A stretch of 64,000 nucleotides of DNA from Sphingopyxis sp. RIFCSPHIGHO2_12_FULL_65_19. Lineage in GTDB: Bacteria; Pseudomonadota; Alphaproteobacteria; Sphingomonadales; Sphingomonadaceae. Where the stretch lies: the NCBI RefSeq assembly GCF_001830555.1, contig NZ_MIAM01000041.1:1-64000 (forward strand), given 5' to 3'. Below, one piece after another: positions 55,732 through 64,000 of the stretch; the first letter of the stretch is position 1, and every line of letters starts with the position of its first letter. The notes under the pieces are model-generated. The model had not been told where the DNA came from, searched no databases, and saw only the letters and a program-made list of their open reading frames with translations. A program made the translations under genes and the position numbers.

Positions 55732-56631
55732 ATGGAAATGGCATGGCTGGAGGATTTCGGCGCATTGATACTCGCCGGCAATTTCTCGCGAGCCGCGTCG
55801 GCGCGCTGCGTGACCCAGCCGGCGTTCAGTCGCCGCATTCGCGCTCTCGAAGAATGGCTCGGCGTCGAACTCGTCGACCGCAGCACGCATCAGATGGTGC
55901 TGACGCCCGCCGGCAAGCGATTTGCCGTGATCGCCGAAACGGTGCTGCGAGAGATTGAGCACGGGCGGCGCGAGGTGCAGGAAATTGCCGGAACGTCGGC
56001 ATCGATGGTCAAAATCCTGGTCACGCACGCCCTGGCGCTGAATTTTTTTCCGCAGTGGCTCGCGGCGCTTCAGGCGATGACAGACACCGAAATCCCGATT
56101 CAGCTGACCGCCGACAATATGGGCACGTCCGAACAGATGATGCTCGGCGGAAAGGCCCATTTCTGCTTGTGCTATTTCCATCCGGGTGCGCCGTCGGTGC
56201 TCGACGGCGCGGGGTTCCAGTCAATATCGCTGGGCCCCGATGCGCTGGTTCCGGTCAGCGCCCCGCTGGATAAGGAGGCAGGCCCGCTGCACCCGCTGAC
56301 CGATGACAGTGATCATCCGGTGCAGCTGTTGGCCTATGGCGCGGAATCGGGAATGGATCGCATAGTATCGGCCATGATCGATGCGACCGCAGCCCGCGTG
56401 CGTTTCTCCCCCGTGTTCACCTCGCACACACTGATCCTCGCGCGCATGGCAAAGGATGGCAAGGGATTGGCATGGCTGCCGTTAAGCATCGTCGCCGACG
56501 ATCTGAAGAACGGCACGCTGGTGCGCGCGGGCGACGCGCGCTGGGACATTCCGGTCGATGTCCGGCTGTATCGGCCGCGCGGTCGGCAATCGCCCTCCGC
56601 CGAAGCCTTGTGGCGACTGGCAACGGCGTAA
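55732..56631 (+). CDS. LysR-family regulator, divergent from S9 peptidase
   Basis: 299 residues from ATG 55732 (GTG 55729 and ATG 55738 are alternatives). It has the LysR HTH (WLEDFGALILAGNFSRAASA, RCVTQPAFSRRIRALEEWLG) and effector domain. It is closely similar to the regulator at 39946, including the first ten residues. Two dyads lie 142 bp upstream, near the peptidase. It probably controls the peptidase and/or the HAD-aldolase-RidA operon that follows. Confidence 0.9.
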   Translation: MEMAWLEDFGALILAGNFSRAASARCVTQPAFSRRIRALEEWLGVELVDRSTHQMVLTPAGKRFAVIAETVLREIEHGRREVQEIAGTSASMVKILVTHALALNFFPQWLAALQAMTDTEIPIQLTADNMGTSEQMMLGGKAHFCLCYFHPGAPSVLDGAGFQSISLGPDALVPVSAPLDKEAGPLHPLTDDSDHPVQLLAYGAESGMDRIVSAMIDATAARVRFSPVFTSHTLILARMAKDGKGLAWLPLSIVADDLKNGTLVRAGDARWDIPVDVRLYRPRGRQSPSAEALWRLATA

Positions 56632-56796
56632 ACCGCGATCGCCGCGGATACGGCGCGGCATCAAACCATTTGCAACGGGCATTTGCCGGTCCGATCACGT
56701 CATTGCTAATCGCAGCGGACCGGACAGCAGCACCGCTATCGTCCCGGCGGCGGCCGCGCCGCCTTCGCCCTGCCTATCGCGTTTGGATTTCGATCG

Positions 56797-57426
56797 ATGA
56801 AACAGCTTGCCCCTGTCGAAGCCGTGGTCTTCGACCTTCTGACCGCTCTTCTCGATTCATGGTCGCTGTGGAACCGTGCGGCCGGATCGGCCCTGGACGG
56901 GCTGCGCTGGCGACACGCCTATCTGGAGCTGACCTATGGCTGCGGTGCCTATCGCCCCTATGAGGATCTCGTCCGCGAAGCCGCCATCAAGGCGGGGGTG
57001 GCCGCATCGGCGGCCGACCGGCTGGTTGCGGATTGGAACAGGCTCCGGCCCTGGCCGGAGGCGCAGGAGATACTCGCCAGGATCGGCGCGCGCGGCGTTG
57101 CGCTTGGCGTCATAACAAATTGTTCAAAATCGCTGGGACGGCAGGCAGCAGAGCGCGTCGGCGTTCGCTTCTCGGCCGTCCTGACGTCCGAAGAAACCGG
57201 ATTTTACAAACCGCGGCCGGAATCCTATCGCGCCGTCCTCGACCAACTCGGCAGCGATCCCGAAAAAACGCTTTTCGTGGCGGGGTCGCCCGCGGATATT
57301 CCCGGGGCGGCGGGCGTCGGCATGCCGGTTTTCTGGCACAACCGCGCCGGATTGCCCTTTGTCGCGAATGCAGCGCGACCGTTTCTGATCGCCGACACCC
57401 TCGACCCGCTGCGGACGCTGCCATGA
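56797..57426 (+). CDS. HAD-superfamily hydrolase
   Basis: 209 residues. Motif I is VVFDLLTALLDSW, with one Asp rather than the DxD of phosphatases, as in 2-haloacid-dehalogenase-like proteins. Motif II is GVITNCSKSLG, the Lys is in GFYKPRPESY, and motif IV is AGSPADIPGA, lacking the Ser-Asn pair of true dehalogenases. It is coupled by ATGA to a D-threonine-aldolase-like gene. Substrate not predictable. Confidence 0.78.
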   Translation: MKQLAPVEAVVFDLLTALLDSWSLWNRAAGSALDGLRWRHAYLELTYGCGAYRPYEDLVREAAIKAGVAASAADRLVADWNRLRPWPEAQEILARIGARGVALGVITNCSKSLGRQAAERVGVRFSAVLTSEETGFYKPRPESYRAVLDQLGSDPEKTLFVAGSPADIPGAAGVGMPVFWHNRAGLPFVANAARPFLIADTLDPLRTLP

Positions 57427-58577
57427 CGGGCGCGGACACCATCTTCGCCGGATTGAACACCCCGCGCCTGATCCTCGACGCCGACCGTCTGGAACGCAAC
57501 GCCGCACAGATGCGCGCCCACTGCCAACGCCTCGGGGTCACCCTGCGACCGCATCTGAAAACCGCCAAGTCGGTCGATGTGGCGCGGGTTGCCGCAGATG
57601 GCGAGCAAGGGCCGATCACCGTGTCGACCCTGGCCGAAGCAGAGCATTTCGCTGCCGCGGGCTGGCGCGACATCCTCTACACCACGGCGATCGCTCCCGC
57701 GAAACTACCGCGCGTCCATCGCATCCAGAGCGACCATGGTGCACGCCTCTTGCTCACCCTGGACGACAGGGGCACCGCTATTGCCACCGGAGAGGCCGCG
57801 TCTGCACTCGGTGCGCGCTTCGGCATCCTCGTCGAAATCGATTGCGGCGAACATCGCAGCGGCACCGAACCGGCGTCGGACGAGCTGGTCGCCGTCGCCC
57901 GCGCGGTCGCGCACGGTTCCCCGCATGTCGAGCTGATGGGCGTAATGACCCACGCCGGGCATTCCTATGCCTTCGACGATCCCGCATCGATCCGCGCGCT
58001 GGCCGAAACCGAACGCCATGCGGCCGTGGCATCGGCGCAATTGCTGCGAAGCCACGGCTTTCCTTGCCCCATCGTCAGCATCGGTTCGACCCCGACGGTC
58101 GCATTCGCCGATCAACTGGAAGGCGTGACGGAGGTTCGCGCGGGCATATACCTGTTCGGCGACCTGTCCCAATGGTCGCGCGGCGTCTGCGCGCGCGAGC
58201 ATATCGCCGTGTCCGTCCTCGCGACGGTGATCGGCCATCAGCGCCGCGGCCCCAGCCCCAGCCTGATCCTCGACGCCGGCGCCCTCGCCCTTTCCAAAGA
58301 TGTGGGGGCAAACCGTTTCATGTCCAATGCGGGATATGGTCTCGTCTGCGATGCCGCCACGCTCGCACCGCTGGCTTCGCTGACCGTCGCAACCGTCCAT
58401 CAGGAACATGGCGCCGTGCCCATCCCCGACGCAAGCTGGTTTGGCCGCCTTCCGATCGGCAGCCTCGTCCGCATCCTGCCGGGCCACGCCTGCCTGACCT
58501 GCGCCCCTTATGCGTCATACGATGTTCTGCGCGCGGGAAAGCTGGTGGCGGAATGGCCGCGAACAAGCGGCTGGTAA
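57423..58577 (+). CDS. D-threonine-aldolase/D-serine-dehydratase-like PLP enzyme
   Basis: 384 residues from ATG 57423, overlapping the HAD stop. The N-terminal alanine-racemase-like barrel has LDADRLERNAAQM and the PLP lysine in LRPHLKTAKS. The C-terminal metal site PGHACLTC is a His-x-Cys motif of the DSD1/D-threonine aldolase group. It cleaves or dehydrates D-beta-hydroxy amino acids (D-threonine, D-serine, 3-hydroxy-aspartate). A BhcC-type role is possible; its companion genes are not present. Confidence 0.85.
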   Translation: MTGADTIFAGLNTPRLILDADRLERNAAQMRAHCQRLGVTLRPHLKTAKSVDVARVAADGEQGPITVSTLAEAEHFAAAGWRDILYTTAIAPAKLPRVHRIQSDHGARLLLTLDDRGTAIATGEAASALGARFGILVEIDCGEHRSGTEPASDELVAVARAVAHGSPHVELMGVMTHAGHSYAFDDPASIRALAETERHAAVASAQLLRSHGFPCPIVSIGSTPTVAFADQLEGVTEVRAGIYLFGDLSQWSRGVCAREHIAVSVLATVIGHQRRGPSPSLILDAGALALSKDVGANRFMSNAGYGLVCDAATLAPLASLTVATVHQEHGAVPIPDASWFGRLPIGSLVRILPGHACLTCAPYASYDVLRAGKLVAEWPRTSGW

Positions 58578-58594
58578 GCAAGGGAGCAATGGCG

Positions 58595-59008
58595 ATGACG
58601 ATCCAGAAAATGACCGAAATACGCTGCGCCGCCGCGCCGCCGCCCGGCGGTCATTATGCGCAGGCGGTGTTGCACCGCGACACGCTCTATGTGTCGGGGC
58701 AGCTCGGCGTGACTGCCGCGATGGCGGGGTCCGCCCCGCCATCGGTCGGCGATCAGGTCACGTTCGCGCTCCGCAACATCGAAGCGATCGCGCGCGTGAT
58801 CGGAGCGTCGCTCGACGACGTCCTCCGGTGCACCATCTATGTGACCGACGTAGCGCATTGGGACGAGGTCAACCGCGCTTACGCCGCCGTCTTTGGTGCC
58901 CATCGCCCGGCACGGTCGATCATTCCATGCGGCCCTCTGCATTTTGATGCGCTGGTCGAGATAGAGGCAATCATTGCCGTCGATGCGGGCGCCGACTGGA
59001 GCGCCTGA
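58595..59008 (+). CDS. RidA-family imine/enamine deaminase
   Basis: About 137 residues from ATG 58595 (AGGGAG upstream; ATG 58589 is an alternative). The family signature is GGHYAQAVLHRDTLYVSGQL, FALRNIEAIARVIGASLDDV, and the C-terminal catalytic Arg is in RPARSIIPCGPLHFDALVEI. It hydrolyses 2-aminoacrylate and other imines, products of PLP dehydratases and FAD amino-acid oxidases, both present here. It ends the HAD-aldolase operon. Confidence 0.92.
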   Translation: MTIQKMTEIRCAAAPPPGGHYAQAVLHRDTLYVSGQLGVTAAMAGSAPPSVGDQVTFALRNIEAIARVIGASLDDVLRCTIYVTDVAHWDEVNRAYAAVFGAHRPARSIIPCGPLHFDALVEIEAIIAVDAGADWSA

Positions 59009-59088
59009 CGAACGCCCACGCGGCCTGCGTCGATCGTCACCGTCGATGGCCGAACATCAATCGTGCCGCGACGCGCCGCGCCGGTCGG

Positions 59089-60303
59089 TCAGGCGGCGCG
59101 TTCAAAAATGGCGGCAATGCCCTGCCCGCCGCCGATGCACATCGTCTCCAGCCCATAGCGGGCATCGCGGCGCACCAGCTCGCGCGTCAGGTTGGCAAGG
59201 ATGCGTCCGCCGGTCGCGCCGATCGGGTGGCCGAGCGAGATGCCCGAGCCATTGACATTCAATATCTCGTTCCGACTGTCGTCGTCCGACCAGCCCCAAC
59301 CCTTGAGCACTGCCAGCACCTGCGGCGCAAACGCCTCGTTCAGTTCGACAAGGTCGATGTCGCCCCAACCAAGCCCGGTGCGTGCGAACAGCCGCTCGAC
59401 TGCCGGGACCGGGCCGATGCCCATCCGGCTTGGGTCGCATCCCGCCGCAGCCCAGCTGTGAAACCAGGCGATCGGCGCAAGCCCGAGTTCGTCGAGCTTG
59501 TCCTCGGCCACCACCAGACATGCCGCCGCGGCGTCATTTTGCTGACTGGCATTGCCCGCAGTGACCACCCCGCCTTCGAGTGCGCGCAGCTTGCCGAGCG
59601 TCTCCATTGTTGCATCGGCGCGGTAGCCTTCGTCATGCGCGAAAACGACCGGATCGCCCTTTTTCTGCGCCACCGACACGGGCACCAATTCTTCGTCGAA
59701 CAGCCCGTTCGCCCACGCCGCCGCGGCGCGCTGATGGCTCTGCACGGCATAGGCATCGCATGCTTCGCGGCTGATTCCATAATCCTTCGCCAGATTTTCG
59801 GCGGTCTCGATCATCCCGCTGATCACTCCGAAACGTTCAACCGGCTGCGACATCAGCCGCCCGCGCGTCAGCCGGTCGTGCAGCGTCAGATTGCCTGCGC
59901 GAACGCCTTTGCGAATGTCCGTGCTGTAATGTTCGACGTTCGACATCGATTCGACCCCGCCTGCGACGACGACTTCGGACATGCCCGTCTGCACCATCAT
60001 CGCGGCATTGGCGATCGCCTGGAGCCCGGAGCCGCAACGGCGGTCGAGCTGGTAACCCGGCACGTCGAGCGGCAGCCCAGCGGCGAGCCACGACCAATGC
60101 CCAATGCTGGGCGCCTCGCCATTGCCATAGCCTTGCGAAAACACGACGTCATCGACCCGCGACGGGTCGATCTTCGTCCGCTCGACGAGCGCCTTCAGGA
60201 TCACCGCGCCCAGCTCGCCGGCGGTCATCGACGACAGGGCGCCTCCGAACTTGCCGACCGCGGTGCGGATCGGGGCGACGATAGCGGCGCGGCGAAGGGT
60301 CAT
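59089..60303 (-). CDS. Acetyl-CoA C-acyltransferase (thiolase)
   Basis: 404 residues. The nucleophile Cys lies in YQLDRRCGSGLQAIANA, the base His in GSGISLGHPIGATGGRI, and the second Cys in METMCIGGGQGIA. It cleaves 3-ketoacyl-CoA or condenses acetyl-CoA. It is 27 bp downstream of the acyl-CoA dehydrogenase gene on the same strand, consistent with a small beta-oxidation unit under the nearby IclR regulator. Confidence 0.94.
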   Translation of the reverse strand: MTLRRAAIVAPIRTAVGKFGGALSSMTAGELGAVILKALVERTKIDPSRVDDVVFSQGYGNGEAPSIGHWSWLAAGLPLDVPGYQLDRRCGSGLQAIANAAMMVQTGMSEVVVAGGVESMSNVEHYSTDIRKGVRAGNLTLHDRLTRGRLMSQPVERFGVISGMIETAENLAKDYGISREACDAYAVQSHQRAAAAWANGLFDEELVPVSVAQKKGDPVVFAHDEGYRADATMETLGKLRALEGGVVTAGNASQQNDAAAACLVVAEDKLDELGLAPIAWFHSWAAAGCDPSRMGIGPVPAVERLFARTGLGWGDIDLVELNEAFAPQVLAVLKGWGWSDDDSRNEILNVNGSGISLGHPIGATGGRILANLTRELVRRDARYGLETMCIGGGQGIAAIFERAA

Positions 60304-60330
60304 GCGAAATCTCCGGTCGATGGATTGGGG

Positions 60331-61500
60331 TCAGCCTTGGGCGTGGAACTCGCGCAGCATATGCTTGGCGATCTGAAGTTGCAGGATCTGGGTGGTGCCT
60401 TCGTAGATGCGATAGATACGCGCATCGCGGAAGAAACGCTCGGCATCATATTCCGCCAGATAGCCCGCGCCACCATAAACCTGGACGCAGGCATCGACGA
60501 CGCGCCCGCACATCTCGCTGGCAAACACCTTGAAGGCCGCGGCCTTGCGCAGGACATTCTCGCCCGCATCCGCGCGCCGCGTCACATCCTCCATCATGCA
60601 TTCGGCGGCATAGATGTCGACCTCGCTCTGCGCGAGCATCTGCTGGATCAGCTGGAAATTGGCGATCGGCTCGCCGAATGCCTTGCGCTCGGTCGCATAG
60701 CGGACCGCGCTGTCGAGCGCGCGGCGGGCATAGGCGGTCGCCGCGGCGCCGACCGACATGCGGCCGTTGTCGAGGCTCATCATCGCATAAGCAAATCCCT
60801 TGCCCAGCTCGCCGCCGAGCAGCGCCTCGCCTCCAACGCGGACATCCTCCATGATGACGTCGGCGATATGGCTGCCCGACTGGCCCATCTTCTTGTCCGA
60901 CTTGCCGATCGTCACGCCGGGCGCGTCGAGCGGGACGAGAAAAGCCGACACATGCGCGTTCTTGGGCAAATTTTCCTTGCTCGTCCGCGCCATGATCAGG
61001 CCTAGCTTCGCAAAGGGCGAATTGGTGATGTAACGTTTGGTGCCGTTGAGCACCCAGCCGTTGTCGGTCTGAACCGCCGTCGCCTGGAGACCCGCCGAAT
61101 CCGAACCCGATCCGGGTTCGGTCAGCCCGAAACACGCAATTTCGCCCGCCGCGATACGCGGCAGCCATTCGGCCTTCTGCGCGTCGGTGCCGCCATTCTT
61201 GAGCGCCGAAGCGACCATGCCGATATTGATCGAGATGATCGAACGGAACGCCGGCATCGCATAGGACAGTGTGTGGATGGTGCGGACATATTGGCTGACG
61301 TTCATGCCCGCGCCGCCGAACTCTTCGGGAATCGTCAGGCCGAACAGGCCCATGTCGCGCATTTCGGCCAGGATGTCGGCGGGGATCTGATCGGTCTCGA
61401 TGATTTCCTGCTCGGCGGGGATCAGCCGGTCGCGGACATAACGTTCGAGCTGTTCGATGAACTGGTCGAAAATGTCGGCGTCCATACCGATGTTGCTCAT
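60331..61500 (-). CDS. Acyl-CoA dehydrogenase
   Basis: 389 residues from ATG 61500 (MSNIGMDADIFDQFIEQLER). Flavin/substrate motifs are CFGLTEPGSGSDSAGLQATA and WVLNGTKRYITNSPFAKLGL, and the C-terminal catalytic Glu lies in IYRIYEGTTQILQL. First gene of the unit with the thiolase. The chain length of the substrate cannot be read from the sequence. Divergent from the IclR gene across 104 bp. Confidence 0.94.
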   Translation of the reverse strand: MSNIGMDADIFDQFIEQLERYVRDRLIPAEQEIIETDQIPADILAEMRDMGLFGLTIPEEFGGAGMNVSQYVRTIHTLSYAMPAFRSIISINIGMVASALKNGGTDAQKAEWLPRIAAGEIACFGLTEPGSGSDSAGLQATAVQTDNGWVLNGTKRYITNSPFAKLGLIMARTSKENLPKNAHVSAFLVPLDAPGVTIGKSDKKMGQSGSHIADVIMEDVRVGGEALLGGELGKGFAYAMMSLDNGRMSVGAAATAYARRALDSAVRYATERKAFGEPIANFQLIQQMLAQSEVDIYAAECMMEDVTRRADAGENVLRKAAAFKVFASEMCGRVVDACVQVYGGAGYLAEYDAERFFRDARIYRIYEGTTQILQLQIAKHMLREFHAQG

Positions 61501-61572
61501 GGCGGCTCTCCCTGTCGAATCTTGTCCCAACCAATACCCCCTTTTGCGGGATAACTTCAATATTCAGAATTG

Positions 61573-61594
61573 TATTTTCATATATATGAAAATA
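61573..61594. promoter_or_regulatory. Perfect 22-bp palindrome before the IclR gene
   Basis: TATTTTCATATATATGAAAATA reads the same on both strands. It is almost pure A/T within GC-rich DNA, ends 10 bp before the ATG of the IclR gene, and lies in the divergent region to the acyl-CoA dehydrogenase. It is a strong candidate for the IclR operator (autoregulation and control of the beta-oxidation genes). Confidence 0.7.
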
Positions 61595-61604
61595 TCCTGC
61601 GCGA

Positions 61605-62339
61605 ATGACCAGTCCGGTGCCATCGGTTGCCAAGGCTTTTGCAATCCTCCGCATCCTTGCGGATTCCGACGCCCTGTCGCTGTCCGATATCGGCCGTCTC
61701 GTCGGCGTCAGCCCGTCGAGCTGCCTCAACCTGCTGAAAACGCTGGTCGGCGAAGGCGCGATCGAGCGCGATGCGCGAACAAAATTATACCGCCTGACGC
61801 CCGCGTGGCAGACGGCGGACGCCCTGCGACAGAATCGGACCCGACAACTCGTCGACCGGGCCCAACCCGCCATGGCACGCTTTGCCCAGACGCATGAAAC
61901 AGCGGTGGGATTGTGGCGCATCGCCTCGCGCGACCGGATGCAGCTTGTGGCGCATGCGCAAAGCGATGCCGGGATGCGCCTCGCGCTGGCTGACGATCAG
62001 CGGCAACCGCTGGGCGCGGGCGCGGCAGGCCGTGCGATCGCGGCAGCCCAGGCAATCGGCGAAATCGAATTGGCGCGACGCTTTGCGCCCGTCCGTTGGC
62101 AGTCCGCTTTGACGTTCGCGGCCTATGCCGAACAGGTCGCGGATGCTGCCGCGCGCGGGTTCGGCCTCGATCGCGGCCACGCGCATCGCGGTGTGCATAC
62201 CGCCGCCGCCGCGATCACCGGCGTCGCACCGGGCTTCTGCCTTACCGCCTCCTTCGTCGTCGGATCGCGCCCCGACGACGCGCTGGACGATATCGGCGGC
62301 GCGCTCGCCGAACTGGGCAAACAACTCGCCGCCGCTTAG
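61605..62339 (+). CDS. IclR-family regulator
   Basis: 244 residues. The N-terminal winged HTH is VPSVAKAFAILRILADSDAL, SLSDIGRLVGVSPSSCLNLL, KTLVGEGAIERD; the C-terminal GAF-like effector domain follows. ATG 61605 has no clear Shine-Dalgarno and follows the 22-bp palindrome. It probably regulates the divergent acyl-CoA dehydrogenase-thiolase pair. Confidence 0.9.
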   Translation: MTSPVPSVAKAFAILRILADSDALSLSDIGRLVGVSPSSCLNLLKTLVGEGAIERDARTKLYRLTPAWQTADALRQNRTRQLVDRAQPAMARFAQTHETAVGLWRIASRDRMQLVAHAQSDAGMRLALADDQRQPLGAGAAGRAIAAAQAIGEIELARRFAPVRWQSALTFAAYAEQVADAAARGFGLDRGHAHRGVHTAAAAITGVAPGFCLTASFVVGSRPDDALDDIGGALAELGKQLAAA

Positions 62340-62366
62340 CGGGGAGAACGGCGCGAACGCCGGCGT

Positions 62367-63305
62367 TCAGGGCACCGTGAAAGTGACCAGCAATGTGTCG
62401 CGGTAATAGCCCGCGGCACGGCCAGTCGCGCTATCGGGAATCTCGATCCGGATCGGCACATCATGCTCCGCGCCATCTTCGCGGAACGGCATGGGGATGG
62501 CATTCCCGGCCGAGGGATCGACCGCAATCCCGCGGACGTTCAACTGATAGGCGATGCCCGGCGCGCCGTGCGCATGGGCAAGGCGGCCCCCATTCTGCGA
62601 CCGAAAGCTGACATTGACGTCGGCGTTGGCGCGCACCGTAAAGTCGATCTCGCGCTCGGCGGCGCCGCTGATGTCGCCCAGGTCGATGCTGGTTTCGCGC
62701 AGCCCGGGGCCGAAATCGGGCGACCGTATTTCCAGACCCGAAGCGACGCGGGTCGCAATCGTCAGCGGAACTTCCGCCTGCAGGCGTTCGCTGCCCTCCT
62801 CGGCCGTGAACACGCGCAGCAAGGCCTGGCCCTGATAGGTTCCGCTGCGGACAAACTGGCCCGCGGGAATCGCGACGAGCAGCGGCACCAACTGAACGCT
62901 CGATCCCGCCGCGAACTGCCCCTCGATCCGCGAAGTCTGCGTGCCGAAATAATCCGGGCTCAACAGCGACGGGCCATTGGTCGTGGAAAGAATGTCGAAA
63001 CCGAGGCTGCTGGCCCCGCTGGTCAATTGCGGCGTGGCCGAACCCGATGCCGCGCTGCCGGTCAGCGCATAGCGACACGCCGCGCCGCTATGCCGCATTT
63101 CGACCGCGACGGTTTCATAGGATTCGCCCCCCGCGAACACTTCATACCCGCGGCCAAGCGGCCCCAACCAGTCGACCGAGGATGCCAGTTGCAGCTCGAT
63201 GCGGCACGGGCCGCCGTTGGGGTCGATATCCTCCTGCGCTGCAACAGGCGTAGATGCAGCGGCCAAAAGAAACGAAAAACCCAATGCCTGGATCTTGCTA
63301 TTCAT
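62367..63305 (-). CDS. Spore-coat-U-like secreted pilus subunit
   Basis: About 312 residues from ATG 63305 (AAGGAG 7 nt upstream; an ATG at 63311 is less likely). The signal peptide (FSFLLAAASTPVAAQ) is followed by two similar beta-rich halves with a Cys pair. The C-terminal half has the pattern of spore-coat-U (SCPU) domains. SCPU proteins in Gram-negative bacteria are subunits of chaperone-usher pili. It overlaps the stop of the usher gene, so they are one operon. Confidence 0.75.
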   Translation of the reverse strand: MNSKIQALGFSFLLAAASTPVAAQEDIDPNGGPCRIELQLASSVDWLGPLGRGYEVFAGGESYETVAVEMRHSGAACRYALTGSAASGSATPQLTSGASSLGFDILSTTNGPSLLSPDYFGTQTSRIEGQFAAGSSVQLVPLLVAIPAGQFVRSGTYQGQALLRVFTAEEGSERLQAEVPLTIATRVASGLEIRSPDFGPGLRETSIDLGDISGAAEREIDFTVRANADVNVSFRSQNGGRLAHAHGAPGIAYQLNVRGIAVDPSAGNAIPMPFREDGAEHDVPIRIEIPDSATGRAAGYYRDTLLVTFTVP

Positions 63306-64000
63306 CGCCATTCTCCTTGGCTGGCGCGGGGGCGTCGATTTCGAGTTTTACCGGAGCGCCGAGGCGGAAGAGGCCGTCGGCATCGTCGGGAACGTCGATC
63401 CGGGTGCTGACCCGCTGGCCGCCGACTTGCAGATCGACGGCATAGCCGCGCCCGGCTTCGACACCCTCGACGAAAAAGCGTCCCGTCTCGTTCGTAAACA
63501 GCTGGATCGGAGGACCGCCCGGCTTTCCGTCCGCGCCGATCACCGTCGCCTCGCCCGACGCGTAGGATATGGGATCGCCGTCGCGGTCGGCGAGATTGCC
63601 GACGATCGACACATTATTCTCGCTTCCGACCGGGATGTAATAACCAGCGCGATACCCGGGGGTTAGCATGAAAACCTGCCCACCCAATGAATTGCCGACG
63701 GGCGCATCGGGCGCATCGACCTGGATGCCGCGATTGAAATAGGGCGCAAGCGTGCTCACCACCGCTGGGCCAAGCGCGCCGCTGCGCGCCGTATATTGGA
63801 CATCGGTCGAACCGAAACCGACGCGCGGTTCGACCATCAGCTGGAGTCCGCCCGCCGCCTTGTCGGGATCGAAAATGGCGAAACCGTTGCTGACCGGGCG
63901 GCTGAGCGCAAAATGGCCGTCCGCCATGACCAGCGCAGTGCCGAAGGTAAATTCGCTGCGAAGGTCGCGGCTGTCCTTGTCGGTGAAATAGTTGCGGGCG
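63298..64000 (-). CDS. Outer-membrane fimbrial usher, C-terminal part (5' end outside window)
   Basis: The frame is open from the window edge to a TAG at 63298-63300 (234 codons visible). It contains LVMADGHFALSRPVSNGFAI, TPGYRAGYYIPVGSENNVSI, and GRFFVEGVEAGRGYAVDLQV, matching the end of the barrel and C-terminal domains of FimD/PapC-type ushers. It directs assembly and export of pilus subunits. It overlaps the subunit gene downstream. The chaperone gene presumably lies beyond the window. Confidence 0.75.
   Translation of the reverse strand, partial: ARNYFTDKDSRDLRSEFTFGTALVMADGHFALSRPVSNGFAIFDPDKAAGGLQLMVEPRVGFGSTDVQYTARSGALGPAVVSTLAPYFNRGIQVDAPDAPVGNSLGGQVFMLTPGYRAGYYIPVGSENNVSIVGNLADRDGDPISYASGEATVIGADGKPGGPPIQLFTNETGRFFVEGVEAGRGYAVDLQVGGQRVSTRIDVPDDADGLFRLGAPVKLEIDAPAPAKENGDE

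Noticed and set aside
59227-61005. A 592-codon plus-strand open frame across thiolase and acyl-CoA dehydrogenase
   Set aside because: It crosses two clear minus-strand genes with full catalytic motifs. The open frame results from high GC content.
62355-62368. A 14-bp palindrome GAACGCCGGCGTTC between convergent genes
   Set aside because: It is short, overlaps a stop codon and has no T-run; too weak to call a terminator.

Overview
The window is high-GC Gram-negative chromosome, most consistent with an alphaproteobacterium of the Sphingomonadales (Sphingopyxis/Sphingomonas-like). The reasons are the TonB-dependent receptor plus S9 peptidase and acylase content, the UrcA-family protein, the DUF1254/DUF1214 pair, and palindromes of the CCCCGGCGAAGGCCGGGG type. 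The genus is inferred from sequence style; no search was run.

Layout. 1-0.7 kb: end of a cyclophilin-type isomerase gene and tRNA-Ser(GGA). 0.7-7.3 kb: a TonB-like protein, then a PaoABC-type molybdenum hydroxylase (Fe-S, FAD and Mo subunits) with its cofactor genes (MocA-like, XdhC). 7.3-13.4 kb: a compact integrative element in tRNA-Arg(ACG), bounded by perfect 49-bp direct repeats. It carries a tyrosine integrase, an AlpA-like regulator, small unknowns, an 880-residue phage-internal-protein-like product and a secreted Rap1a/Tai-like protein. 13.4-25.6 kb: housekeeping genes (DUF1254/DUF1214, ppdK, glyS, glyQ, UrcA, small regulator plus membrane protein, two TraB/GumN proteins, rplY, pth). 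glyS carries two in-frame 84-bp palindromic insertions.

25.6-33.7 kb: a complete ectoine/hydroxyectoine operon (ectABCD plus a dedicated aspartokinase) with a divergent MarR regulator and two MFS transporters at its end. 33.8-36.9 kb: an Lrp regulator divergent from an aromatic/aspartate aminotransferase and fumarylacetoacetase, the first and last enzymes of tyrosine breakdown. 36.9-40.9 kb: an alpha/beta hydrolase and a LeuCD-type hydro-lyase, with a divergent LysR regulator.

41-59 kb: the most system-like part. A nine-gene same-strand block encodes a TonB receptor, AbgT transporter, M20 amidohydrolase, penicillin-acylase-type hydrolase, polar-amino-acid ABC transporter (three genes), cupin and FAD amine/amino-acid oxidase. 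It is followed by an S9 peptidase, a second LysR of the same subtype, and a coupled HAD hydrolase - D-threonine-aldolase-like - RidA operon. I read this as a scavenging pathway for an N-acylated or peptide-linked amino-acid compound, possibly one with a D- or beta-hydroxy amino acid; the substrate is unknown. 59-62.3 kb: thiolase plus acyl-CoA dehydrogenase, with a divergent IclR regulator behind a perfect 22-bp palindrome. 62.3-64 kb: a spore-coat-U-like pilus subunit and the end of a fimbrial usher gene that leaves the window. No gap without a gene exceeds about 270 bp.
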